A stretch of DNA of 52,370 nt from Caldilineaceae bacterium (GTDB taxonomy: Bacteria > Chloroflexota > Anaerolineae > Caldilineales > Caldilineaceae). This document shows, piece after piece, positions 32,933-39,787 of the stretch (within the stretch, counting starts at the first letter, position 1; every line of letters starts with the position of its first letter). The notes under the pieces were generated by a model. It was not told where the DNA came from, searched no databases, and saw only the letters and a program-made list of their open reading frames with translations. The stretch is taken from the NCBI GenBank assembly GCA_020634755.1, contig JACKBC010000048.1, forward strand, positions 1-52,370, in the 5' to 3' direction. The translations under genes were made by a program, and so were the position numbers.

Positions 32933-33967
32933 CTAGTCCCACACGGATTCCCACTGGCCACTCTCGGCAGAGCGATAGAGCGCCAGCGCCGTGCGCAATT
33001 CACCCAGCGCATATGCGGCATCCGCCGCCGGCTCGGCGCCGTCTAGCACGACGTGGGCAAAATCACGCAGCTCGGGGCCAAATGAGTTCGCATATCCCAA
33101 TGGCTCGGCCACGCGCAAGCCGTTACGGTTTTCAGCATTGTAGAGCAGCAGGGCGCCGTTTTCCAGCCCCTCTTCAATAACAATTTCGCCCTTGGTGCCA
33201 TTAATGCGCCACCAGGGCTGCGGCGCCATAACGGCCTCGGCCATAAGCGCTTCAAAAGTGGCCACCTTGCCCGACTCAAAGCGGACCAGCGAGCGCACCA
33301 TAGATTCGCCCTCCATCTGCGGCAGGGGATTGCCCAACACGCCCATCACCTCTTTAATTTCGCCCATCCACATACGCAGCGGGCGTATCCAGTGCGAGCC
33401 GCCGTCAATGGCAATTCCACCGCCAGCTTTGGCTTTGCTAAAGCGCCAAGCCGTTTCATCCTCAAAGAAATAGGGAGGCAGCTCCATGGCAAAAGAGGCG
33501 CGCGCCGTTATGATGTCCCCAATCGCGCCTTCGTCAATCAGCTCTTTGGCCAGCACGATTTCAGGCCAATATTGGGCGTTTTCAGCCACCATAAAGACCA
33601 GCCCGGGAAATTGGGTGCGGGCTTGGGCCGCGGCATCCAAAATGCGCTGGCAGGCGTCAATGGTGGGGGCCATGGGCTTTTCCAGCAGCACGTGCTTGCC
33701 GGCAGCAAAGGCCATGATGACCAATTCTTCATGCAAGTGGTGCGGCACCATAATGTCCACGGCATCAAAGTCAGCGTGCTGCAGCGCCTGGGCCAACGTA
33801 GGGAAGGCAATTGCCCCCGTCTCGGCGGCGTAACCTTCAGCGCGACTCATGTCCGGATCGATCGCAGCTGTTATCTCAATGCGGGGAGCATATTTGTTGA
33901 TGCCATCCAGATGATAGCGCGCAATGGCGCCACAGCCCACCAGGGCCAATTTTAGTTTGGCAGTCAT
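32933..33967 (-). CDS. Gfo/Idh/MocA-family oxidoreductase
   Basis: A 344-residue NAD(P)-dependent dehydrogenase. The Rossmann start ALVGCGAIARYHLDGI is textbook, the conserved lysine motif reads HVLLEKPMAPT, and AGGGIAIDGGSHWIRPLRMWMGE carries the catalytic-domain His. AAGGAG lies directly before the ATG at 33967. It follows the PLP enzyme gene by 22 bp on the same strand, so the two form an operon. The pairing of an aminotransferase-fold enzyme with a dehydrogenase suggests amino-sugar or cyclitol conversion; inference only. It is convergent with the solute-binding-like gene, with 12 bp between stop codons. Confidence 0.92.
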   Translation of the reverse strand: MTAKLKLALVGCGAIARYHLDGINKYAPRIEITAAIDPDMSRAEGYAAETGAIAFPTLAQALQHADFDAVDIMVPHHLHEELVIMAFAAGKHVLLEKPMAPTIDACQRILDAAAQARTQFPGLVFMVAENAQYWPEIVLAKELIDEGAIGDIITARASFAMELPPYFFEDETAWRFSKAKAGGGIAIDGGSHWIRPLRMWMGEIKEVMGVLGNPLPQMEGESMVRSLVRFESGKVATFEALMAEAVMAPQPWWRINGTKGEIVIEEGLENGALLLYNAENRNGLRVAEPLGYANSFGPELRDFAHVVLDGAEPAADAAYALGELRTALALYRSAESGQWESVWD

Positions 33968-33989
33968 GGTTTCTCCTTATCAGCATGCT

Positions 33990-35276
33990 TTAGTGCAGGG
34001 CGTTTAGAAATCTATTAATGTCTTGCTGGTTGTTGTAAACCGAGACGCCCAGGCGAATGCCCTGGACCATCTCGCGCTGCCCCTGGGGGTTCGTCTGATA
34101 CCACTGTCGGAAGGAGACCACCTGATGCCCAAAGGCGCGATCGAGTTTGGCTTGGGCTTCCTCAATATTGGGCGGCAGAAAGCTCACAATGGGCGTGGGG
34201 GCGTCAAGCGGCGTCAAGGGGCGATAGCCAAGTGCGGGCAGCTCCGCTTGCAGCCGATCGGTCAATGGCTTGACGTGGGCGCGGATATTTTCAACGCCCA
34301 GCTTGTGAATATATTTCAGCCCCTCATAGACACAAATGGCCGAGAGATAGGAGGGGCGACTCCCTTCATAGCGCACTGCGCCCGGCAGGGGCTGGTAATC
34401 AAAATCGTCTACCGATTGCACTTGCGCCAGTGAGTATCGACTTTGTCGCAATTGCTCTTGCAGCTCCTGGCGCACAAAAAGAAAGCCAATGCCAAAATCA
34501 CCCATGAGCCATTTGTATGCGGTACAGGCGGCAAAGTCAATGCCCAGCGCGCGCACGTCAATGGGTGTGCAGCCGGCGCCCTGAATAATATCGGCATAGA
34601 GATAAGCGCCGTGGGCGTGAGCGATTTGACTGATGGCTTGCGCATTGGCCATATAGCCATTGACCTGTGAAACCAGGGCCACAGAAACCAGCACCGTGTG
34701 CTCGTCTATGGCGGCTTCAATGTGGCTTAGATCGATCTGCCAGTCGCGATGATTCACAATGCGCAGCTCAATGGCGCCGGACTGCGCCAAGGCTTTGTAC
34801 ATATATTTAGAAGCCTCAAAGTGCAGGTCGTCAATCACGACATTACCGACGGCTTTGACACCGGGCTGGCTCAGCCCCAAACCGGCCAAAACCACATTCT
34901 CGCCATCGGTCGTGCTTTGGACAAAGGCAATTTCCGAGGGTTCGGCGTGAATCAGCGCCGCAAATAACGCTTTGGTCTCCTGCTGCATGGATGGCGTAAA
35001 GCTATGGCGATTTTCACCGCTTCCCCACGTACGAAATTGGGTATACTGCTCCAATGCGCGCTGCGTGTGAACGCTAAACGGATGGGTTTCCGCAGCGGCC
35101 AGCCACAATTTCTCTTCAGCCCGGGGAAAATCCGCGCGCACGGCGGCAAAGTCCGGCTTCGCAACTGCCGAAGTAGACGGCAAATTGGAGCCCAAATGGG
35201 ACCGAGAGTTTGATGAAGCAGCTGACGAAGAAATTGACACAGATGCTGAGGGGGAAGCTGATGGAGAGGTTGGCAT
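33990..35276 (-). CDS. Aminotransferase class V / isopenicillin-N-epimerase-like PLP enzyme
   Basis: A 428-residue fold-type I PLP enzyme of the cysteine desulfurase/epimerase group. The PLP lysine lies in CTAYKWLMGDFGIGFLF, preceded by the cofactor-binding YLYADIIQGAGCTPIDV. An AFVQSTTDGENVVLAGL loop and RYEGSRPSYLSAICVYEGL follow family expectations. The catalytic Cys loop of cysteine desulfurases is not evident, so desulfuration is unlikely. The first 35 residues are almost entirely Ser, Ala and Pro, an unusual extension; the start is supported by AAAGGACGAG just upstream. Cotranscribed with the Gfo/Idh/MocA gene 22 bp downstream. Confidence 0.88.
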   Translation of the reverse strand: MPTSPSASPSASVSISSSAASSNSRSHLGSNLPSTSAVAKPDFAAVRADFPRAEEKLWLAAAETHPFSVHTQRALEQYTQFRTWGSGENRHSFTPSMQQETKALFAALIHAEPSEIAFVQSTTDGENVVLAGLGLSQPGVKAVGNVVIDDLHFEASKYMYKALAQSGAIELRIVNHRDWQIDLSHIEAAIDEHTVLVSVALVSQVNGYMANAQAISQIAHAHGAYLYADIIQGAGCTPIDVRALGIDFAACTAYKWLMGDFGIGFLFVRQELQEQLRQSRYSLAQVQSVDDFDYQPLPGAVRYEGSRPSYLSAICVYEGLKYIHKLGVENIRAHVKPLTDRLQAELPALGYRPLTPLDAPTPIVSFLPPNIEEAQAKLDRAFGHQVVSFRQWYQTNPQGQREMVQGIRLGVSVYNNQQDINRFLNALH

Positions 35277-35315
35277 AGATACTCGTCCTTTATGGCTGGG
35301 ACTTACGCAATATTG

Positions 35316-35395
35316 TTGCAGATTTACAAATCAACACCAGCATAGAAGTTCGATTTCGCGGCGAAGTCGAACTTCTGTGATACCAGTACTATTTT
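35316..35395 (+). repeat. 80-bp repeat R4, copy 1 (with GAAGTTCGA hairpin)
   Basis: Opens with TTGCAGATTTACAAATCAAC, contains the AGAAGTTCGATTTC/GAAGTCGAACTTCT stem-loop and closes with GATACCAGTACTATTTT. The inverse-orientation copy at 39474-39553 has the same length and about 72 of 80 identical positions by eye. It follows a lone R1b-like end (GACTTACGCAA near 35300) and precedes an R1 copy. Confidence 0.85.
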
Positions 35396-35399
35396 ATTC

Positions 35400-35486
35400 A
35401 CTTATGTTACGCGAGCCTGGCGGAAAGTCGGCTCGCCGCCGTTCCTGTTTCTTCTGGCAGACTGGTTGCCGCTGCGTAACGTGAGT
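35400..35486. repeat. Repeat family R1, copy 3
   Basis: An 87-bp copy with ACTTATGTTACGCGAGC and GCTGCGTAACGTGAGT ends; the internal hairpin is slightly degenerate (GTCGGCTCGCCGCC). It lies between the PLP enzyme leader and the 3' end of an enolase-family gene. Confidence 0.9.
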
Positions 35487-35527
35487 TATTCATTCACAAA
35501 AATATTGGGTAAGCCGAAAGTGATGTT

Positions 35528-36679
35528 TTACAACTTGGCGACCCGTTTTTTGTCCACATAGCCCCAATCCCACTCGGCGCCCCAACCGGGCGCGGCGGGC
35601 GGCGTTACCTCACCATTGTGCGGCAGCGGCGGATTGAGCAAGCCGATCTCTTTGCCCGCCTCGTCGCGCGAACCGCCCGGGAAATATTCGTAATAGCTGG
35701 TGTTGCTGATGGCGCAGACCAAATGGGCGTGAACCAGGCCAAAGAGGCCGCCAGGGCCGTTAAACTCAATGGTGCTGCCGTGGAGTTCCGCCAAGTGCGC
35801 CAGCTTGAGCATGGCGGTGGCGCCGTGCCGGCCATTGGCGCGCAGCAGATCTGTGGCGCCGGAGATGAGCCACTGGGCGCTCAGCTGCATGTCGTGCATG
35901 AGCGATTCGGGCGCCACAATGGGAATATCCAGCGCGCGGCAAAGATTTTGCAGCTGCTGTTGTTCAGCATCCGGCAGCGGCTCCTCAAACCAGCCAAAGT
36001 CCAACGCTTCCAGCGCGCGCCCCACTTTAAGCGCATCCGCATAGCTGTAGCCCGCCATGGCGCTGTCATGCAGCAATTCAATGGATGGCCCCACGCGCGC
36101 CCGCACTTTTTCAAAAAGCTGGATGTTGCGGGCTGCCGTATCTTGAAAGTGATCTTTCAGCGCTACAAAGCCGGCCTCCAGCGCCTTTTCAATATCGCGC
36201 TCGGCCACGATCCACGCTTGTTCATCCATAATGCCGCCGATGTTGTAATAGGCGGGACAGCTGGGCCGGGCCCGCCCCATGAGCGCGTACACCGGCATGT
36301 TGGCGGCTTTGCCGGCAATATCCCACAGGCAGTTGTCGAACGCGCCAAACCAGCCCGGTTTGCTAAACATGCTGCGCGTGGCTTTGTGCAACTTGGCAAA
36401 TAGGTACTCACGGTCCAGCGGATCATGGCCAACGGCCATCATGCGCAGCTGCTCCAGCTCATCGGGGCGCATGGTGGTGTAGCGGGCATCCCCCACCGTG
36501 CAGACCCCTTCAATGCCCTCGTCTGTCAAGACGTGCAGCAGGTGAATCTCCCCCACAGCAGAAGTGGCATATTGGCGCAACCAGCGGCGGCGCAGTCCAG
36601 TCCCGGCCTGGCGCAAGTCAAAGCGGTTGGTGTTGCTCTGCGCCTCCAGGATGGAAAGAGAAATAGATTCGATCTTCAT
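35528..36679 (-). CDS. Enolase-superfamily (mandelate racemase/muconate lactonizing-like) enzyme with unusual active site
   Basis: A 383-residue metal-dependent enzyme; substrate unknown. Capping-domain and barrel features are present: FGAFDNCLWDIAGKAANMPVY, then barrel metal ligands Asp (LLHDSAMAGY), Glu (WFEEPLPD) and Glu (PIVAPESLM). Strand 2 reads ALKDHF (K-x-H) instead of K-x-K, strand 6 LRANGRHGATAMLKLA, and strand 7 LHGSTIEFNGPGG, so the acid/base set differs from both other enolase-family proteins in this window. It probably acts as a dehydratase on a sugar acid. The leader shows no clear ribosome-binding site. It is the first gene inside the R4-flanked segment. Confidence 0.87.
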   Translation of the reverse strand: MKIESISLSILEAQSNTNRFDLRQAGTGLRRRWLRQYATSAVGEIHLLHVLTDEGIEGVCTVGDARYTTMRPDELEQLRMMAVGHDPLDREYLFAKLHKATRSMFSKPGWFGAFDNCLWDIAGKAANMPVYALMGRARPSCPAYYNIGGIMDEQAWIVAERDIEKALEAGFVALKDHFQDTAARNIQLFEKVRARVGPSIELLHDSAMAGYSYADALKVGRALEALDFGWFEEPLPDAEQQQLQNLCRALDIPIVAPESLMHDMQLSAQWLISGATDLLRANGRHGATAMLKLAHLAELHGSTIEFNGPGGLFGLVHAHLVCAISNTSYYEYFPGGSRDEAGKEIGLLNPPLPHNGEVTPPAAPGWGAEWDWGYVDKKRVAKL

Positions 36680-36715
36680 TGTACATTGAGTCCAATCGAT
36701 TTGAGTCCAACCCCA

Positions 36716-37186
36716 TCAGTCCGGTGAACGCACCAACAAGACAGGGATGGTCACATTGCGCAGAATATACTCGGCCACGCTGCCATAGAGCGCTTTGCTG
36801 AGGCCAGTGCGGCCACGGGTGCACATTGCCACCAGATCAATATGATTGGTATGAATATAGTCGAGGGCTTCCTGCGCAATATTGCCCAGCCGCACTTCTC
36901 TGGACACCTGATAACCGGCTGCTTCCAAAGCGCCTTTGGTGGCCAAGAGTTCATCGCGCAGCTGTGACGTAATGGTGGCTTTGGTCTCATCATCATAGAG
37001 TTCGTGCAGCGTTTGCAGATCAATATAAAACATACCGTCAATGGGATAGACCGTTTGCGGCGGTTCGCCCACACGAAAGAGCACCAAGCTGTTCTCATCC
37101 GGCTTAATAAAACGGCGGATATGGGGCAAAATTCGCTGCCGGAATTCAGACCCATCCAATAAAATGAGGACCTTATTTTTTGTCAT
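36716..37186 (-). CDS. Universal stress protein (UspA family)
   Basis: A 156-residue single-domain Usp. The N-terminal KVLILLDGSEFRQRILPHI and C-terminal TRGRTGLSKALYGSVAEYIL (ATP-binding loop; the first residue before G is R rather than H) are intact. ATG 37186 is preferred because GGAG is about 6 bp upstream; an in-frame ATG at 37204 is an alternative. The central insertion, rich in Asp, Glu, Thr and Tyr, resembles that of the UspA at 9448. It lies 36 bp upstream of the enolase-family gene on the same strand and may be cotranscribed. Confidence 0.93.
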   Translation of the reverse strand: MTKNKVLILLDGSEFRQRILPHIRRFIKPDENSLVLFRVGEPPQTVYPIDGMFYIDLQTLHELYDDETKATITSQLRDELLATKGALEAAGYQVSREVRLGNIAQEALDYIHTNHIDLVAMCTRGRTGLSKALYGSVAEYILRNVTIPVLLVRSPD

Positions 37187-37252
37187 ACGCATCTCCATTT
37201 GCATAGACTAGCACACAACGGCGTAAATAAACCGATGGTTGGCCGTGGCGTC

Positions 37253-37285
37253 AGAAGTTCGACTTCTCGGAGAAGTCGAACTTCT
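37253..37285. repeat. Short R4 hairpin (15-bp stem, 3-nt loop)
   Basis: Perfect arms AGAAGTTCGACTTCT (37253-37267) and AGAAGTCGAACTTCT (37271-37285) around CGG. This is the central stem-loop of the 80-bp R4 repeat without its flanks. Confidence 0.85.
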
Positions 37286-37328
37286 TCACCGTAGGCGAAC
37301 TTAGGCCGTCGTGTATTAGGACTTGTAC

Positions 37329-37361
37329 GATGGCTCTGTGCTGCGCACAACCGCCATCATC
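37329..37361. repeat. Repeat family R5, copy 2
   Basis: Nearly the same 33 bp as 7980-8012 (GATGGCTCTGTGC, loop, GCACAACCGCCATC). It lies 285 bp upstream of the amidohydrolase. Confidence 0.75.
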
Positions 37362-37395
37362 GAACTAAAGGAATGATGCCAGCCTGACGTAAAAA

Positions 37396-37546
37396 AGGGT
37401 GTTCAATATTCCCTACCCGAGCGACAGTTTGTGCGTAATGCTGCGTGCGAAGCACTCCCACCAACGCCCATTATGCGGCTGTTATGCTGGGCAGTGCGCC
37501 GCACGCGAGCGGCCTCTTCTCGAACGAACATTTATGCTCACCCCTC
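37396..37546. repeat. Degenerate R3 foldback
   Basis: The inner arms GCGTGCGAAGCAC and GTGCGCCGCACGC pair at 11 of 13 positions, and the outer parts GGGTGTTCAATAT and ATTTATGCTCACCCC are weakly inverted. This fits a decayed family R3 copy upstream of the amidohydrolase promoter region. Confidence 0.5.
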
Positions 37547-37645
37547 AATTATATAGCACATAGGGCGCTTTTCATATTCACCCATTTGGCATATAATCAG
37601 TTCTGTCCCGCCATATTCTCCCCTCAACACGTTTTGGAGGTAACT

Positions 37646-38812
37646 ATGACCTTAACGGCAACCGCCACCCAGGAAAACCAGCATCACGAAAGCAATGGCA
37701 ACGGCTTCAATGTCTCGGCACAGCCTTCACGCACCAAGAAAAGCAAAGTGCCTTTTGCCATTATCGACTGTGACCTGCACCATAATTTGCCCAGTCAGGA
37801 AGCACTTTTTCCCTATCTGCCCCGCCACTATGTAGAGCAGATCAAAGACTTTGGCGCTATGATGCCCGGCATTGGCTACACGAATGTGCCGGGGAGCGGC
37901 GCCCGCCCCGATCTGTGGCACGACTATCCGGACGCAAACCCAGCTACGTTACCACAGGTGGCCATCGAAGCGCATCTGGATCCATACAATGTGGAAATCG
38001 GCGTGCTCACCGGCGGCGCTACCTATGGCGCCACCGTCCACCCCAATGCAGATTACGCCGCCGCTTACTGCCGAGCATTTAATGACTGGACGCTGGCCGA
38101 GTGGGCATCTAAAGATGAACGACTGTACACATCAATTTTTGTATCGCCGGTCGATCCGCTGCAAGCCGCGGCCGAAATTGACCGGCTGGCCGAAAATCCT
38201 AAGTGCATTCAGGTCATGATGTCGGCTGGTGCGCAATGGCCTTTTGGCAACCGTTTCTATCATCCCATTTATGAAGCGTGCGCCCGCCACGGCCTGCCCA
38301 TGTGTATACACTTTGGCGGCGAAGGCGCCGGCATTGCCGCCCCGCCCACGGCCGCGGGCTACCCCTCCTACTATCTGGAAATGCGCATGGCGCGCCCCCA
38401 AATCGCCATGGCCCACACAGTCAGCCTCATCTGCGAAGGGGTGTTCGAGAAGTTTCCCGATTTTCAATTTTTGTTTATTGAGCACGATGTGTTTTGGGTG
38501 CCGGGGCTCATGTGGCACATGGATAATGATTGGAAGGGGCTGCGGGACTACACGCCGTGGGTGAAAAAGCTGCCCAGCGAATATCTACGCAGCAATATTC
38601 GTTTTGGTTCACAGCCCATGCCCAACACGCCCACCCGCCAGGACTTGGAAATATTTCTTCAGTGGATGTGGGCCGATGAAGTCATGCTCTTTGCCAGCGA
38701 CTATCCCCACTGGGATTGGGACGAACCCAGCAGCTTTATGGCCGGGTTCGATGAGAAGCTGCGCCGCAAAATCATGTATGAAAATGCAAGGGCATTTTAT
38801 GGCCTCGACTAA
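37646..38812 (+). CDS. Amidohydrolase (amidohydrolase_2 / ACMSD-like family)
   Basis: A 388-residue metal-dependent TIM-barrel hydrolase or decarboxylase. The metal-binding start IIDCDLHHNLPS gives Asp43, His45 and His46, with later ligands in CIHFGGEG, FIEHDVFWVP and the terminal ASDYPHWDWD (Asp). This layout matches the aminocarboxymuconate-semialdehyde decarboxylase/gamma-resorcylate branch. TTTTGGAGG lies 5 bp before ATG 37646, a strong start; the frame is open further upstream but unsupported. The N-terminal 30 residues are polar and disordered-looking. Its last 14 bp overlap the Rieske gene. The partner ferredoxin hints at degradation of an aromatic or aryl-acid compound, but the substrate is unknown. 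Confidence 0.9.
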   Translation: MTLTATATQENQHHESNGNGFNVSAQPSRTKKSKVPFAIIDCDLHHNLPSQEALFPYLPRHYVEQIKDFGAMMPGIGYTNVPGSGARPDLWHDYPDANPATLPQVAIEAHLDPYNVEIGVLTGGATYGATVHPNADYAAAYCRAFNDWTLAEWASKDERLYTSIFVSPVDPLQAAAEIDRLAENPKCIQVMMSAGAQWPFGNRFYHPIYEACARHGLPMCIHFGGEGAGIAAPPTAAGYPSYYLEMRMARPQIAMAHTVSLICEGVFEKFPDFQFLFIEHDVFWVPGLMWHMDNDWKGLRDYTPWVKKLPSEYLRSNIRFGSQPMPNTPTRQDLEIFLQWMWADEVMLFASDYPHWDWDEPSSFMAGFDEKLRRKIMYENARAFYGLD

Positions 38813-39173
38813 AACGCCAAAACAGCAACGGCACGTCGTTGCCACAGCCGATGAGATTGGCCCTGGCCAGCGCAAAATTGTGACCATAGGCCGGCGCGAA
38901 ATAGGCATCTTCAACATTGATGGCGCCTATTTTGCCTTGCGCAACGTCTGCCCCCACAAAGGTGCGCCGCTTTGCAAGGGCCTCCAGCGCCCGCTGATCA
39001 CGTCCAGCGGCGTCAGCCAGGTGGCCTATCAACGCGAGAATGAAATTATCAAATGCCCGTGGCATCTGTGGGAGTTTGATATTAAGACGGGGCGCGCGTT
39101 ACACGATGCCGCGGTGGGGGTTTCCAGCTATATGGTGCAAGTCGAAGGCAGCGATGTCATCCTCTACACATAA
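38799..39173 (+). CDS. Rieske [2Fe-2S] ferredoxin-like protein
   Basis: A 124-residue Rieske protein that would carry electrons to a ring-hydroxylating or related oxygenase. The cluster ligands are complete: Cys51-Pro-His53 and Cys86-Pro-Trp-His89. An unusually long connector between the two motifs contains LCKGLQRPLITSSGVSQVAYQRE, typical of oxygenase-linked Rieske ferredoxins. The start ATG 38799 overlaps the amidohydrolase stop by 14 bp (different frame), so the two are translationally coupled. No oxygenase or reductase gene is present in the window; the partner must be elsewhere, or the protein acts with the amidohydrolase. Confidence 0.92.
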   Translation: MASTKTPKQQRHVVATADEIGPGQRKIVTIGRREIGIFNIDGAYFALRNVCPHKGAPLCKGLQRPLITSSGVSQVAYQRENEIIKCPWHLWEFDIKTGRALHDAAVGVSSYMVQVEGSDVILYT

Positions 39174-39473
39174 CCTGGACAAGCCAGAACCAAAAAGGAT
39201 CCACGAAGAGACATGAAGAGCACACGAAGTTTCACCAAGAAAGGCTTCGCCCTTTGTGTTTCTTCGTGGCATCTTCGTAGTCAAAATTCTTGCACAAACA
39301 ACAAGATTTCAACGGGTTAGGTACTAAAGGCGAAAGCCCTTGGGAAATGATAGTGTTGAATCTGCGCACACCACTGTTTTCTAGGGTCCGTTGACATTTT
39401 GTGTTGCCTAGCGTTGATGAAAGTTAACAATTCAAATCAGGAATGCGACGACGCTGGTTATTGTGTATTAACA

Positions 39474-39553
39474 AAATAGTACTGGTATCCCAGAAGTTCG
39501 ACTTCGCGGAGAAGTCGAACTTCTATGCCGGTGTTAATTTGTATTTCTGCAAA
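39474..39553 (-). repeat. 80-bp repeat R4, copy 2 (inverted relative to copy 1)
   Basis: Reads on the minus strand as TTGCAGAAATACAAATTAAC, through an AGAAGTTCGACTTC/GAAGTCGAACTTCT stem-loop, to GATACCAGTACTATTTT. With 35316-35395 it encloses a 4.1-kb segment. Just upstream (39195-39292) is a CACGAAG-rich inverted stretch of the kind common between genes. Confidence 0.85.
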
Positions 39554-39583
39554 AGCCGGCGCCTGTCAGCCAAAGTTTGCTAA

Positions 39584-39715
39584 GAAGCTGTCTGAAAAGG
39601 TGGTTAAGGTGTGTCATATTCCGGGAAAGGGCCACGAAATCCTGGTCACATCATGCGCATTTGGCCCTTTCCCGGAATGTTTTTGGACCCAATTGTGACT
39701 TTTCAGACTGCTTCT
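39584..39715. repeat. MITE-like 132-bp element with 17-bp terminal inverted repeats
   Basis: The ends AGAAGCTGTCTGAAAAG (39584-39600) and CTTTTCAGACTGCTTCT (39699-39715) match at 16 of 17 positions. A second, perfect 17-bp inverted pair (ATTCCGGGAAAGGGCCA, 39618-39634 with 39662-39678) lies inside. No clear target-site duplication is visible and no coding sequence is present. Confidence 0.75.
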
Positions 39716-39783
39716 AAAGCGCGCTCCTTTTACAGCCTGCTTTAGCGGGCTTTCTCAGTAGATGCAGGCTTCAGCCTGTGGCA
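39716..39783. repeat. Foldback with GCTTTAGCGGGCTT hairpin
   Basis: AGCCTGCTTTAGCGGGCTTT and CAGGCTTCAGCCTG form stem-loops related to the longer foldback at 25463-25593. It lies directly after the MITE-like element and before the hybrid kinase stop codon. Confidence 0.6.
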
Positions 39784-39787
39784 TCCA

